Made by a program: the position numbers and the translations under genes. Of a stretch of 64,000 nt of DNA, positions 53,195 through 61,383 are shown in pieces. The stretch is from Actinobacillus equuli. GTDB lineage: Bacteria > Pseudomonadota > Gammaproteobacteria > Enterobacterales > Pasteurellaceae. Under the pieces are notes generated by a model. That model had not been told where the DNA came from. It worked only from the letters and a program-made list of their open reading frames with translations, and did not search any database. The stretch is from contig NZ_LR134310.1 of assembly GCF_900636745.1 (NCBI RefSeq), forward strand, positions 2,224,501 through 2,288,500, in the 5' to 3' direction. Within the stretch, counting starts at the first letter, position 1. Each line of letters opens with the position of its first letter.

Positions 53195-53425
53195 ATGAAA
53201 ACTTTTAAATTCTATGCTGCAAACATTTCTTTTAACAATGTCTCTGTGGCTGTTTATGAACAAAATGGCAAATACCTGTTACAGGTAGAAAAAGATGGAA
53301 GAAAAGTCAAAGGGACAAAACAGGCTGAAATGACAATTGAAGAATATGAAAACCTACCGCACGATCCGTACAATTCTTTTATTAGATTGCAAGCAGCCGG
53401 TAATGCTTGCGGATATGAATTTTAA
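53195..53425 (+). CDS. Small cargo protein of unknown function
   Basis: 76 aa from ATG 53195 (MKTFKFYAANISFNNVSVAV), preceded by CGAGG. Beta-rich start then EEYENLPHDPYNSFIRLQAA. Transcribed opposite to all surrounding Mu-like genes from its own promoter, 18 bases ahead of a ribbon-helix-helix gene. Could be the partner in a two-gene module (toxin-antitoxin, exclusion or regulatory), but I do not recognise it. Confidence 0.6.
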   Translation: MKTFKFYAANISFNNVSVAVYEQNGKYLLQVEKDGRKVKGTKQAEMTIEEYENLPHDPYNSFIRLQAAGNACGYEF

Positions 53426-53443
53426 AGAAAACAGAGGAGTTGA

Positions 53444-53617
53444 GTGAAAAATAAACATGGCATGACTGGGAAACAGAACGCATTGAAAGAGGTTAAAGCT
53501 GATGCTCAAATACAAATCAGAGTAACGTCCGATTTCAAGAGAAAATTGCAGGAAAAAGCTAATGATCAAGGTATTAGCTTATCTGCTTTAATCATTAAGG
53601 CTTTAGAACAAATATAA
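53444..53617 (+). CDS. Ribbon-helix-helix (Arc-type) DNA-binding protein
   Basis: 57 aa from GTG 53444, which follows GAGGAGTTGA. The RHH core is QIQIRVTSDFKRKLQEKAND then QGISLSALIIKALEQI, an Arc/MetJ-type beta strand and two helices. It probably represses its own operon through the 11-bp dyad at 53066-53103. Confidence 0.7.
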   Translation: MKNKHGMTGKQNALKEVKADAQIQIRVTSDFKRKLQEKANDQGISLSALIIKALEQI

Positions 53618-53643
53618 AAAAGACCGCTTTAAGCGGTCTTTTA
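53617..53643. terminator. Bidirectional terminator of the cargo genes
   Basis: AAAAGACCGCTTTAAGCGGTC-type perfect hairpin (AGACCGCTT / AAGCGGTCT) with T runs on both sides, between the RHH gene and the convergent 53647-54078 gene. It also contains two uptake-signal cores. Confidence 0.8.
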
Positions 53644-53646
53644 TGT

Positions 53647-54078
53647 TTATTTAGTTTTTTGTTTTAAAATTTTATAAAGCGAATTAACTGACACTAAAGC
53701 TTCTGTAGGTGTTGGAGCCATTTTCACAGTAGAAAGATAATTGCTTAGTACATCTTTACAAGATATGTCTTTCGGAGCTTGTCTTTTTAAAGTGCCAATT
53801 GTTTCTATAATTTCAAGTGGAGTTACATAAAATCCCTCTTTAGCCAATAAATCATTCCCAATTTGAGATAGAAGCAAAGGTTCTTTTAATCCTTCGCCAC
53901 AAAGATTTTCTACATTATCCAAAGCGCTAGCAGCGCGCTTCTCAACAATTGATCCAATTGGATAATCACCGTTGCCAAAACTTGCTACTGCCAATTTCTG
54001 GGATAGTGTTAAACTGTTTGATTCAGCTACACTCTGAGCTGATGTAGCAATACAAAGTAAAAATAGCAATTTTTTCAT
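53647..54078 (-). CDS. Secreted cargo protein of unknown function
   Basis: 143 aa with signal peptide MKKLLFLLCIATSAQSVA and a predicted mature domain of about 125 residues that is helical, with cysteines in ENLCGEG and DISCKD that could pair. Insulated by terminators at 53617-53643 and 54135-54160, so it has its own promoter and is not part of the Mu early or late operons. Possible lysogenic-conversion or superinfection-exclusion protein; no homologue recognised. Confidence 0.6.
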   Translation of the reverse strand: MKKLLFLLCIATSAQSVAESNSLTLSQKLAVASFGNGDYPIGSIVEKRAASALDNVENLCGEGLKEPLLLSQIGNDLLAKEGFYVTPLEIIETIGTLKRQAPKDISCKDVLSNYLSTVKMAPTPTEALVSVNSLYKILKQKTK

Positions 54079-54134
54079 TTTTCATCCTTTTTAGTGAGTT
54101 ACTTTTTTACCAAAGGGATTTTAATTGTAAAAGG

Positions 54135-54160
54135 AAAGCCCACTTTTTCAAGTGGGCTTT
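54135..54160. terminator. Terminator at the end of the Mu-like early operon
   Basis: AAAGCCCACTT (54135-54145) and AAGTGGGCTTT (54150-54160) form an 11-bp stem with 4-nt loop, nine bases past the gp16 stop, with T runs on both strands. Confidence 0.85.
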
Positions 54161-54168
54161 AATAATTA

Positions 54169-54600
54169 TTATTTAACTCTTCGACCGTGTCTTTTAGCAC
54201 TAACTGCTAACATCTGCACAATTTTCCGTAGCTGTTCCTCTGTGCACCATTGCAAGCGGTTTATTCCGAAAGATTTTTTGCAAATGGCGTGGGCATAATT
54301 CCACGGCTTTTGCATTTCAGTTAGAAATGCTTCAATTTTATCCATGTAACGTTTGCGAATTTGATTGACCGGTGCGTTGCCGACATCAGGCTTTTTGCCG
54401 TGTTGCTTGCTTTTTACTTTAAACCCCTTGGCTTTCATTGCTTGTAGAACTTGCATTAATTCGCCGTCAGTCATTACGCTGCAACTGTGTTTATCTACTG
54501 TTTCGAGTAAAAAACGAGTGTAGCATTCACGATCCATTTTTAATTCCGCCTTACCGATGTGGATTTTCTGAATCATTTGCTGTCTAGTTTGCGGTTGCAT
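54169..54600 (-). CDS. Mu gp16-like protein (DUF1018)
   Basis: 143 aa with IQKIHIGKAELKMDRECYTR and the C-terminal RLQWCTEEQLRKIVQMLAVS, the DUF1018 (Mu gp16) pattern. Preceded by GGAGAAAAAAG. Last gene of the early operon. Function unknown. Confidence 0.85.
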   Translation of the reverse strand: MQPQTRQQMIQKIHIGKAELKMDRECYTRFLLETVDKHSCSVMTDGELMQVLQAMKAKGFKVKSKQHGKKPDVGNAPVNQIRKRYMDKIEAFLTEMQKPWNYAHAICKKSFGINRLQWCTEEQLRKIVQMLAVSAKRHGRRVK

Positions 54601-55150
54601 TTGCTTTTTTCTCCTGCCATCTTAGCCATAATTGATAACTTTCAGTATTCTTAATGCTGTCTAATTGCCCTAAGGCTCGCATTCTCTCAACGTACTGGAT
54701 AGCACCTCTTAATTTATCCTCATCATTGCGTGCCGCTTGTTCGGGGCTTTCGTGCTTATGCTGTTTAAAGTCTTTATCACTTCGCACTACGGCAAACTGC
54801 ACTTTCACGCTTTCATAGACTTTTTTTAGGTAGTTATGATTAGCAAGCGGTTCAATTCTGCCGGATTCTCGCCGGTTTCGGCGGACTTGCTCAACTGTAT
54901 CTAACAAAGCTCGCTCCAGTACATTAGACGGCTGATAAATTTCTAACAAACTTTGCACCAGTTTTAATGCACGACTGTTTGATAAACTGGATTTTTCAGG
55001 CTTAAACAGCCCTAAATACGGCACAACCGCTGCACCGCAACCGTTCCCCATATTGATGACCGTATTTAATAATTCACGACCTGCCTCGTCTTCGATTAAC
55101 CCCTCAAAATGAATATCGCTGTGGCAAATTGGGCATTTACAGAGTTTCAT
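54584..55150 (-). CDS. Mu-like early protein with N-terminal zinc ribbon
   Basis: 188 aa. Starts MKLCKCPICHSDIHFEGLIE with CPxC only, then a helical domain including VQSLLEIYQPSNVLERALLD and a basic RRNRRESGR. Overlaps gp16 by 17 bases. Common in Pasteurellaceae Mu-like prophages in my recollection, without a known role. Confidence 0.6.
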   Translation of the reverse strand: MKLCKCPICHSDIHFEGLIEDEAGRELLNTVINMGNGCGAAVVPYLGLFKPEKSSLSNSRALKLVQSLLEIYQPSNVLERALLDTVEQVRRNRRESGRIEPLANHNYLKKVYESVKVQFAVVRSDKDFKQHKHESPEQAARNDEDKLRGAIQYVERMRALGQLDSIKNTESYQLWLRWQEKKANATAN

Positions 55151-55343
55151 CTTTTACCTCTATATCTTTTTTAATACCAAATAATCCGCAAGGATGCTCA
55201 AACCATTCAGAAACAATCACACAATGTTCGTTATGTTCTACTTTTCGAACTTTTACACCATGGCAACGGTAACGATCTTTCGCACCTTTACTTCGACTTT
55301 TACGTTCGGTTACAACACCACCACATTTAGGACATTTATTCAT
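55137..55343 (-). CDS. Small zinc-ribbon phage protein
   Basis: 68 aa: MNKCPKCGGVVTERKSRSKG then AKDRYRCHGVKVRK. CPKC and RCHG with later HCV/HPC give a zinc-ribbon candidate. Overlaps the next gene by 14 bases. Function unknown. Confidence 0.6.
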   Translation of the reverse strand: MNKCPKCGGVVTERKSRSKGAKDRYRCHGVKVRKVEHNEHCVIVSEWFEHPCGLFGIKKDIEVKDETL

Positions 55344-55354
55344 CTTACCCCCCC

Positions 55355-55609
55355 TTATTCAGTTCGCCAATCTTCTTCCGGCATTAAGTCTGTTACGTCT
55401 TCTTTTGCCCACTTTAAAAAATCTTCAATTGTTACTTTTGGATAATTCTGACCGGGTTTAACAGATATGCTGTCATACTGTACAACGCCTTTTCCTAGCC
55501 AAATGATTTGTCGATCATTTAAATAACGGCGAAAACCATAGGTTCTTGGGCGTTTTGCCGAGTAAACTCGGTTCACTTCAAGATCTTGTTCTGTTAGTTC
55601 TTTAATCAC
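55355..55609 (-). CDS. Mu-like early hypothetical protein
   Basis: 84 aa: KELTEQDLEVNRVYSAKRPR then DRQIIWLGKGVVQYDSISVK. Looks like a small SH3-like beta domain. No family recognised. Confidence 0.55.
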   Translation of the reverse strand: MIKELTEQDLEVNRVYSAKRPRTYGFRRYLNDRQIIWLGKGVVQYDSISVKPGQNYPKVTIEDFLKWAKEDVTDLMPEEDWRTE

Positions 55610-55619
55610 TTAATACCTC

Positions 55620-55832
55620 CTAGTTAATCACTTTTTGAATTTCATCAAATCGCTGTTTCGATTCTTGCGTTGTAATCTTCGATTTGAGTTCAAACGCTAA
55701 CTTTCTGCCATTATCCCAAAGCACACCAGCGCCTTTAAAATCGTCTTCTCGTACGTATTTAATCGCTTCTTCAAAAAGCTCAATACAGTTCGCCATCTCC
55801 TGACGAAGGTCTTGATTTTCTGTGATTGTCAT
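55620..55832 (-). CDS. Mu-like early hypothetical protein
   Basis: 70 aa, helical: RQEMANCIELFEEAIKYVRE then a Lys-rich end. Preceded by AGGAGAAACAAA. No family recognised. Confidence 0.55.
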   Translation of the reverse strand: MTITENQDLRQEMANCIELFEEAIKYVREDDFKGAGVLWDNGRKLAFELKSKITTQESKQRFDEIQKVIN

Positions 55833-55912
55833 TTTGTTTCTCCTGTGTTAAAAAAACGCTTTATAAATGCCCCTTAAATCGGGTTTAAAGGGCATTGAAA
55901 AGGGTTTTAAAA

Positions 55913-56434
55913 TCAGCGCACTTCTTGCTCAAACGGTGTAATGACAAAATCTTCAACACCTGTTTTAATGGTTACCCCAGCTACTGTGCTAGCAAGTTCA
56001 GGCTCATTTAGCATTGCTTCTTTGTTTACCTCTTCTTTTGTGCGAATAAAGCGGGTCAGACCTAATGTATGTAAGTTTTCAATTACACTATCTGCACCAC
56101 GCACACTTACACTCGGCGGACGTTGGCGCCACTGGACATCACCTGTATTAAAGTTGCCTGTTTTGGTCTTACCGTTGTTTGTCAGCTCATCACGGTGGCT
56201 TTCACACCACGCTTGTACTGCTGCCTGCATAGGCTCAAGTTCTGCCTTAATTTCGTTCATTTGAGGTGCATATTCTTCGGTAATTTCAGCTAAGCGGTTA
56301 TTTTGCTCAATCGCTTTGGCTTCTAATTGTCGTTGTAAATCACCGATTTCTTTAATCGCCACTTCAACTTCATCACGAGTTTGGTAACGCACTGCAAATG
56401 TATTGGTTTTAATTCGTGTTGTTTTTTTTGCCAT
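55913..56434 (-). CDS. gam: Host-nuclease inhibitor Gam
   Basis: 173-aa Mu Gam family: EVEVAIKEIGDLQRQL-like N-terminal coiled coil (VEVAIKEIGDLQRQLEAKAI), GNFNTGDVQWRQRPPSVSVR and LGLTRFIRTKEEVNKEAMLN. Gam is a Ku-like dimer that binds free DNA ends and protects infecting phage DNA from exonucleases. Confidence 0.93.
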   Translation of the reverse strand: MAKKTTRIKTNTFAVRYQTRDEVEVAIKEIGDLQRQLEAKAIEQNNRLAEITEEYAPQMNEIKAELEPMQAAVQAWCESHRDELTNNGKTKTGNFNTGDVQWRQRPPSVSVRGADSVIENLHTLGLTRFIRTKEEVNKEAMLNEPELASTVAGVTIKTGVEDFVITPFEQEVR

Positions 56435-56443
56435 TTCTAACTC

Positions 56444-56662
56444 CTATTGTTTTAATTTCGGGCAAGTGTAAGGGTAATGTTCAGCGTTAATTTTCGGGGT
56501 AATACCACCTTCTTTATGTCCGCTATAAACTAAGTAGATAACGCCATCAATACAGACTTCTCTAATTCTGTGAAAATCGTGGCTTGCTAAGCCTGATTGT
56601 GCTGCAACATCACAACCAGCTAAACACATCACACTAATCAATATTGCTGCCATTTTTCGCAT
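56444..56662 (-). CDS. Small predicted lipoprotein
   Basis: 72 aa with lipoprotein signal MAAILISVMCLAGC (acylated Cys17) and a short mature part REVCIDGVIYLVYSGHKEGG. It follows the tiny gene at 56634-56732 in another frame and precedes gam by nine bases. A lipoprotein in the early operon is a candidate for exclusion, but this is speculative. Confidence 0.6.
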   Translation of the reverse strand: MRKMAAILISVMCLAGCDVAAQSGLASHDFHRIREVCIDGVIYLVYSGHKEGGITPKINAEHYPYTCPKLKQ

Positions 56663-56732
56663 TTTTTCCTCCTAAGTATTCCAATGCTTTAATAAATTCA
56701 CCGGTTTCAACCGTGTTATCAATTTCGTTCAT
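56634..56732 (-). CDS. Very small early protein
   Basis: 32 aa: MNEIDNTVETGEFIKALEYL then GGKNAKNGSNID. ATG 56732 follows AGGAGAACAAA and its 3' end supplies GGAGG for the lipoprotein gene. Coding support is limited to start context. Confidence 0.4.
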   Translation of the reverse strand: MNEIDNTVETGEFIKALEYLGGKNAKNGSNID

Positions 56733-56752
56733 TTTGTTCTCCTAGTTGTTGG

Positions 56753-57064
56753 TTAATGACGATAATCTTGTGATTCCCAAACCACACGCACACCTTTTAC
56801 TTGCGTGTGGTTTAAATAAATACGGCGACCATTTTTCACTCTTGAACCGTAATTCTGTGCTTTGCCTGTTTTCATTAAGTAACGAGTAGTTTGGTTATCT
56901 CGAGCCACCAAACGAGGGCGTCTAAAATCGGTGGTATCAATTCCTTCCAGTTCAATGCCAATGTGATTGCACTCTAAAACTGCAAGCTCTAAACCAACCG
57001 TTACGCCATAAACCACTGCATTGTCAGGGCTAAGCGGTCGTTCAATTTCTTTATATTTACTCAT
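56753..57064 (-). CDS. Mu-like early hypothetical protein
   Basis: 103 aa: NAVVYGVTVGLELAVLECNH then RNYG-type basic end (GSRVKNGRRIYLNHTQVKGV). Overlaps its upstream neighbour by four bases. No family recognised. Confidence 0.55.
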   Translation of the reverse strand: MSKYKEIERPLSPDNAVVYGVTVGLELAVLECNHIGIELEGIDTTDFRRPRLVARDNQTTRYLMKTGKAQNYGSRVKNGRRIYLNHTQVKGVRVVWESQDYRH

Positions 57065-57258
57065 TTTCTATCTCCAACTTCTTCACGACCGAGTTTTACA
57101 ATGCTTAAACCTTTTCCGGTACGCTTTGCATAACTCGGAGTGGCGAGTTTTCTAACGGTTTCTACTGAGATATTCATACCTAATGCGATTTCTATTGCCG
57201 TGCCGTCCATAATGTATCGTTCGCCAGCATAAGCCGCATAAATTTGCTTTACTGCCAT
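57061..57258 (-). CDS. Small HTH-like early protein
   Basis: 65 aa: KQIYAAYAGERYIMDGTAIE then IALGMNISVETVRKLATPSY, which reads like a helix-turn-helix. First small gene after B. DNA binding is inference. Confidence 0.55.
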   Translation of the reverse strand: MAVKQIYAAYAGERYIMDGTAIEIALGMNISVETVRKLATPSYAKRTGKGLSIVKLGREEVGDRK

Positions 57259-57267
57259 TTCAGCCCC

Positions 57268-58149
57268 CTAATTGATCAACATTCCCGCATATTGCTTAAT
57301 CATCTCTGCATTGATTTCCGCACCGTTAATCTCTGCCGTTCTTACCACGCCACGCATTAGCTTGCTTAATCGTCTTGCGTTGCCTTTTGCCGCTTTTAGT
57401 AGCGTGTCGTTATATTCACTTGTTCCTAAAGCTCTTTCGGCTAATAACGCTAAATCGCTTTCTGGTAACTGGTTGCCGAGGTCTAACGCAAAACTCACTC
57501 GGCTATATAACTGTGCTAGCTCGTTGTTTTTACCTTTAAGATTGATAAGTAATCTCGGCATACCGGCTAACACTACGCCTACACCTGTCAAATCGTGGAT
57601 GCGGCGGATAAATTCGAGGGAGCGAGTAGATAACAGCTCGGCTTCATCGACGAGTAACACACGTTCCGAGCCTTTGAGTTTTGCGGTAATCGCTTCAAGT
57701 AACGTGTCATTTGTGCCTGTGTCGGTTGTGCCGATGGCTTTTGCGATACGTTTTAATAACGTTTTAGGCACACAACTTGGATCAACTTCAATCAACACCG
57801 CACCGCTGTTTTCTTTCGCATACTGTTTCAACATTTGCGTTTTGCCTAAACCTGCACCACCGAAAATCACATTTAACTCGCCTTCAACGTGTGCGTATTT
57901 GATTACATCCATTCCACGGCGAGCTGTGAGGGTTTTAACAAACTCCGTGCTGTATTTCGATTCGGTAACTTTTTCTTTATGACGAGCGATTAAGGCTTCC
58001 ACCTTTTCGTCAATCTGTTGCACGTTACCGGCATAAGTGCCTTTTAGATAAAGACTGAGGGTAGCAATAGAGATGTCTAACATTTGCGCCGTTTGCTTTT
58101 GTTGTAAGCCACGTGCTTCCATAAATTCTTTTAATTGTTGGTTTTTCAT
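57268..58149 (-). CDS. DNA transposition protein B (MuB-like AAA+ ATPase)
   Basis: 293 aa. N-terminal HTH (LQQKQTAQMLDISIATLSLY), AAA+ domain with Walker A GGAGLGKT (97-104), Walker B RVLLVDEAE (about 163-171), and the C-terminal MuB domain ending AEMIKQYAGMLIN. MuB binds target DNA and delivers it to the transposase, and gives target immunity. Ends nine bases before the next small gene. Confidence 0.93.
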   Translation of the reverse strand: MKNQQLKEFMEARGLQQKQTAQMLDISIATLSLYLKGTYAGNVQQIDEKVEALIARHKEKVTESKYSTEFVKTLTARRGMDVIKYAHVEGELNVIFGGAGLGKTQMLKQYAKENSGAVLIEVDPSCVPKTLLKRIAKAIGTTDTGTNDTLLEAITAKLKGSERVLLVDEAELLSTRSLEFIRRIHDLTGVGVVLAGMPRLLINLKGKNNELAQLYSRVSFALDLGNQLPESDLALLAERALGTSEYNDTLLKAAKGNARRLSKLMRGVVRTAEINGAEINAEMIKQYAGMLIN

Positions 58150-58158
58150 TTCAAACTC

Positions 58159-60129
58159 CTAGCCAAAGGCTCTTTGTCGTTCTTCCCACTCTTCTTTTTC
58201 TGCTTGAGTTAGGAAAATTGGGGTTGCTTGTTTTGCCTGTTTCGCTTTGTCAGTCATCACAAAGCTAAACGCTGGCGTATGTTCAATCGTTCTAACTGGG
58301 TTTAATTCCGCTTGAATTTCGTCTGCTTGTTCTTGTTTGAGCTTCATTCTGCGGTTCGCTCGTTCTTTGCGAGCTTTATCTACAAACGCTTCAGGGAATG
58401 CCGCACGTTTATTGCCATCAAATTGGGCTTCGCAGATAAATCTGCCGTCTAAGTGGCGAACAATCACACTTTCCGCATTGTGAATATCAAAACTCACGGT
58501 TACTTTTTCACCGTCCACTTCGATTAACTTCTGATTAAAGTAATCATTGTTAAATACGGATAACCAGCCACGCTGTGCAGTACGAATGACTTGCGGTCTG
58601 AACATATCTCTTGCTTCAACCGGTGTGATTTTCAGCACTTCAACATCTTGTAAGAGTTGAGCTCGTTTTCTTGCCGGTGTCGTACCGATTTCTCGATGGA
58701 CGTGTTCGTTGTTGTACCAGTCAATCGCTTGCTCCACCGCATCAATAAACTGTTGCCAGCTTGGCAATTTACCTTTTGCTCGTTTTTGTTTATCGGTCAG
58801 TTCTGTTTTGCCTTGGCGTAAGGCTTTTTCTAAACTCACCACACCGGTTGATACTTGGCGAACTGTTTCACGGTCTGCCCCTGTGCCGTGGTAAGTGTCA
58901 AATTGTCGAGCAATTCGCAACGCAATAGTTTGGTTTACTCGTTCGATAATGCCTCGCCCTTGCGGATTGCCCGGTATCCCTGTTTGATGGTTAATGCCTA
59001 ATCTCGGCAAAATCCCTGTAATATCTGCATCAAGCGTCCAGTTCTTTTCACCACCACCATTATCTGAGTAGTAAATCGCCGGAATACCGTGTCGCTCTAC
59101 GCCGTAGCGGATTGCATCTGCGACTGCGATACAGTTCTCAGCTAAACTCACCGACCAACCCACTAAGAAGCGGCTTGCAGCATCCATCACCATAGTTAGC
59201 TCAGGAATAAACGGTCTGCCGTGGTCGGGGTGTGCCACTTTCATCTTCATTGAGTGTCCATCACCAACCCATACATCATTAGCCTTTAATACCGACCAAT
59301 CACGCTTCACATAAGTATTCATCGCTCTAAGTTCCGCCCCAGTTTTGCGACCAACCGCTTTAAATAGCTGGCTAAATTTACTCATCACTCGGCGAACTTG
59401 ATGTATGCTTGGCATTAACTCCAACCATAACGGCTGGTCTGCGTAAGCTGTTTGCCAACGCCAAGCAAATTCTTCGTAGGCTTCTGCAATATTTACGCCA
59501 TTTGTATTGCGGTAAACCGCTAAAAATTCTGGCAACCAGTTCAATTCAGCCACATCAACGGGCTGTCTTACTTGTGGTGCAATGATTTTTAATCGTTGCT
59601 CAGCGTTATCTGCTTTGCAGTAATCAATTACCCACTGGTTAAGTGTGCGTTCGCCTACTGTGCGTTTTGCGTTTGATTTAGCGTTAGCCACTACAACCAA
59701 TTCCGCTACATCTGCTGGTAGCTCGCCATTTTTTGCAAGATTGCAGAAAAATTTAACCGCTTTAATTCGGGACATTCCGCTGTCTTCCAGCTCAAGCACT
59801 TTCGCTACTAGAGCCATTCGAGCATCCGCAATATTGCGTTGTTTATTTGTTAAAGAACTTAAATCAATTTCGGCTCGTACTACGGGGAGTTTTGGCTTAC
59901 TTTTGATGACCGATACCGCAAAGCGGGAGCGAATTTCATTTTGAACTTCTTCCGGCATTGAGCTGAGAGCATATTCATATCCACCGCCTCTGCCTGTTCG
60001 TTTTTGTGATTGCCAGCTTTCTCTTACCGATTTTTCAAGCACATTTTTATGAGCACTGGGTAAGCTAGATAACTTAAAACTTAATAACTCAGCCACCGAA
60101 TAGTGCGTTTTTAAACTTAACTCACTCAT
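58159..60129 (-). CDS. Transposase A (MuA-like DDE recombinase)
   Basis: 656 aa. N-terminal winged-helix operator/enhancer domain (SVAELLSFKLSSLPSAHKNV), end-binding helix-turn-helix domains (about 90-200), and the catalytic core with D290 (VGDGHSMKM), D356 (YYSDNGGG) and E396 (RGIIERVNQ), followed by the Mu-type C-terminal B-binding domain. Catalyses integration and replicative transposition of this prophage. Intact, so the element may be active. Confidence 0.96.
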   Translation of the reverse strand: MSELSLKTHYSVAELLSFKLSSLPSAHKNVLEKSVRESWQSQKRTGRGGGYEYALSSMPEEVQNEIRSRFAVSVIKSKPKLPVVRAEIDLSSLTNKQRNIADARMALVAKVLELEDSGMSRIKAVKFFCNLAKNGELPADVAELVVVANAKSNAKRTVGERTLNQWVIDYCKADNAEQRLKIIAPQVRQPVDVAELNWLPEFLAVYRNTNGVNIAEAYEEFAWRWQTAYADQPLWLELMPSIHQVRRVMSKFSQLFKAVGRKTGAELRAMNTYVKRDWSVLKANDVWVGDGHSMKMKVAHPDHGRPFIPELTMVMDAASRFLVGWSVSLAENCIAVADAIRYGVERHGIPAIYYSDNGGGEKNWTLDADITGILPRLGINHQTGIPGNPQGRGIIERVNQTIALRIARQFDTYHGTGADRETVRQVSTGVVSLEKALRQGKTELTDKQKRAKGKLPSWQQFIDAVEQAIDWYNNEHVHREIGTTPARKRAQLLQDVEVLKITPVEARDMFRPQVIRTAQRGWLSVFNNDYFNQKLIEVDGEKVTVSFDIHNAESVIVRHLDGRFICEAQFDGNKRAAFPEAFVDKARKERANRRMKLKQEQADEIQAELNPVRTIEHTPAFSFVMTDKAKQAKQATPIFLTQAEKEEWEERQRAFG

Positions 60130-60173
60130 AAACGTTCTTCCTCTATATCTTTTACGTTCAAGATCATTTATGA

Positions 60174-60452
60174 TTAAAACTTATTAGTTAAGGTTGGTCG
60201 CCGATTACGTTCAATACGTTCTGCAGTTCGTCCTGCCCAAATTACTTCAGGAGCTACTCCTATTGCACTTGCGATTAGGCGTTCCATTTTGGGGTAAGAC
60301 TTATCTAAAGCTGATTTCAATGTGCTATAACTAACACCTCCTTCATCAGCCAAAGAACGTAGCGTCCAACCTTTTTTACGAAGTCCCGCAAGAATATCGG
60401 CTCTATGCCAATCACTCTGTGCGGTTTTTTTAACGTCGTTTAATACACTCAT
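60174..60452 (-). CDS. ner: Ner-like early regulator
   Basis: 92 aa of the Ner/Nlp family: SDWHRADILAGLRKKGWTLR then SLADEGGVSYSTLKSALDKS and IGVAPEVIWAGR. In Mu, Ner represses both early and repressor promoters to favour lytic growth. First leftward gene after the operator region. Confidence 0.92.
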   Translation of the reverse strand: MSVLNDVKKTAQSDWHRADILAGLRKKGWTLRSLADEGGVSYSTLKSALDKSYPKMERLIASAIGVAPEVIWAGRTAERIERNRRPTLTNKF

Positions 60453-60490
60453 TTAATACACTCCTATTTACCTATCCAATGCGTGCATTA

Positions 60491-60606
60491 AACCGTAAAA
60501 CTTTAAACAAATCAACCGTAAAACATTATTTTTTAGAAAATATTTTTGGTTTATTCATAATTTATTTATAAATCAATGGTTTAAGAATATGTTTTACGAG
60601 TAAAAC
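60491..60606. promoter_or_regulatory. Operator/early promoter region of the Mu-like prophage
   Basis: Two direct copies of AACCGTAAAAC (60491-60501, 60514-60524) and the palindrome GTTTTACGAGTAAAAC (60591-60606) share the half-site GTAAAAC. They lie in the 176-bp gap between ner and c and are the likely sites of repressor c and Ner. Confidence 0.65.
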
Positions 60607-60628
60607 TTAACTACTAGGAACGTAAAAG

Positions 60629-61348
60629 ATGAGTAAACCAAACATTTACGATGAAAAATTTTCAGAAAGAATGAAATTTATCGCAGAAAAGAGTTTTAAG
60701 AGTAATTACAGTGAGTTCGCCAGAGCGGTAGGAGTTGCTCAAGCATCATTAGCACGTTGGGTGAAAGGTGAAGCAGATCCATCTCGCTCAAATTTAGTAA
60801 AAATAGCGGAAGTGTCAGGCGCTAGTCTTGAATGGCTGGCAACAGGTAAGGAACAACAACCACAAACCAGCCAAAGCATTGTGGGAAAAGCGTTTCAGCA
60901 GTTAGAAGTAATGCGTGAAGAAGCTGTTTCAATGATTGATAGCTTTGTTTCTATTCATGTTTCAGCAGGTTTTGGGAGCTTTAATGAGGGTGTGACCAAA
61001 CCAGATGGGCAAGAGCCTTATGCGGACAGTCTTTTGCATAGCCTTGGCGTGCAGGCAAAGCATTGTGCGGTTTTCTGGGCGAGCGGTTCTTCTATGCAAC
61101 CGACTATTACTGATGGCGACCAGCTCTTAGTTGATTTAAGCCGTAATGAAGTACGAGGTGATGATAAAATTTATCTTGTTCAGAATGGTGACAGCGTGTG
61201 GGTAAAACGTGTGAAAATGTTGTGGGACGGCGTGGAGCTAATATCTGACAATAGAGAAGAGTACGAACCAATTAAAATCAGCAACCAAGAAGCACAGAAC
61301 CTGCAAATCATCGGGCAAGTCGTCCACGTTGGACATAAGCTAATTTAA
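60629..61348 (+). CDS. Repressor c with S24 peptidase domain
   Basis: 239 aa: HTH at about 18-60 (YSEFARAVGVAQASLARWVK), then a LexA-like domain with cleavage site VSAGFGSF, catalytic Ser in ASGSSMQPT and Lys in VWVKRVK. Divergent from ner, the Mu c position, but unlike Mu c itself it is of the CI/LexA class, as in D3112/B3-type and FluMu-type phages. Likely RecA-sensitive. Confidence 0.9.
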   Translation: MSKPNIYDEKFSERMKFIAEKSFKSNYSEFARAVGVAQASLARWVKGEADPSRSNLVKIAEVSGASLEWLATGKEQQPQTSQSIVGKAFQQLEVMREEAVSMIDSFVSIHVSAGFGSFNEGVTKPDGQEPYADSLLHSLGVQAKHCAVFWASGSSMQPTITDGDQLLVDLSRNEVRGDDKIYLVQNGDSVWVKRVKMLWDGVELISDNREEYEPIKISNQEAQNLQIIGQVVHVGHKLI

Positions 61349-61383
61349 AACTATTTTAAAATCAGTTTAAAACCGATCATTAC

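Noticed and set aside
57272-57982. 236-codon plus-strand frame opposite the B gene
   Set aside because: Antisense shadow of a well-supported AAA+ gene; low-complexity Ser/Leu/Pro composition and no ribosome site.
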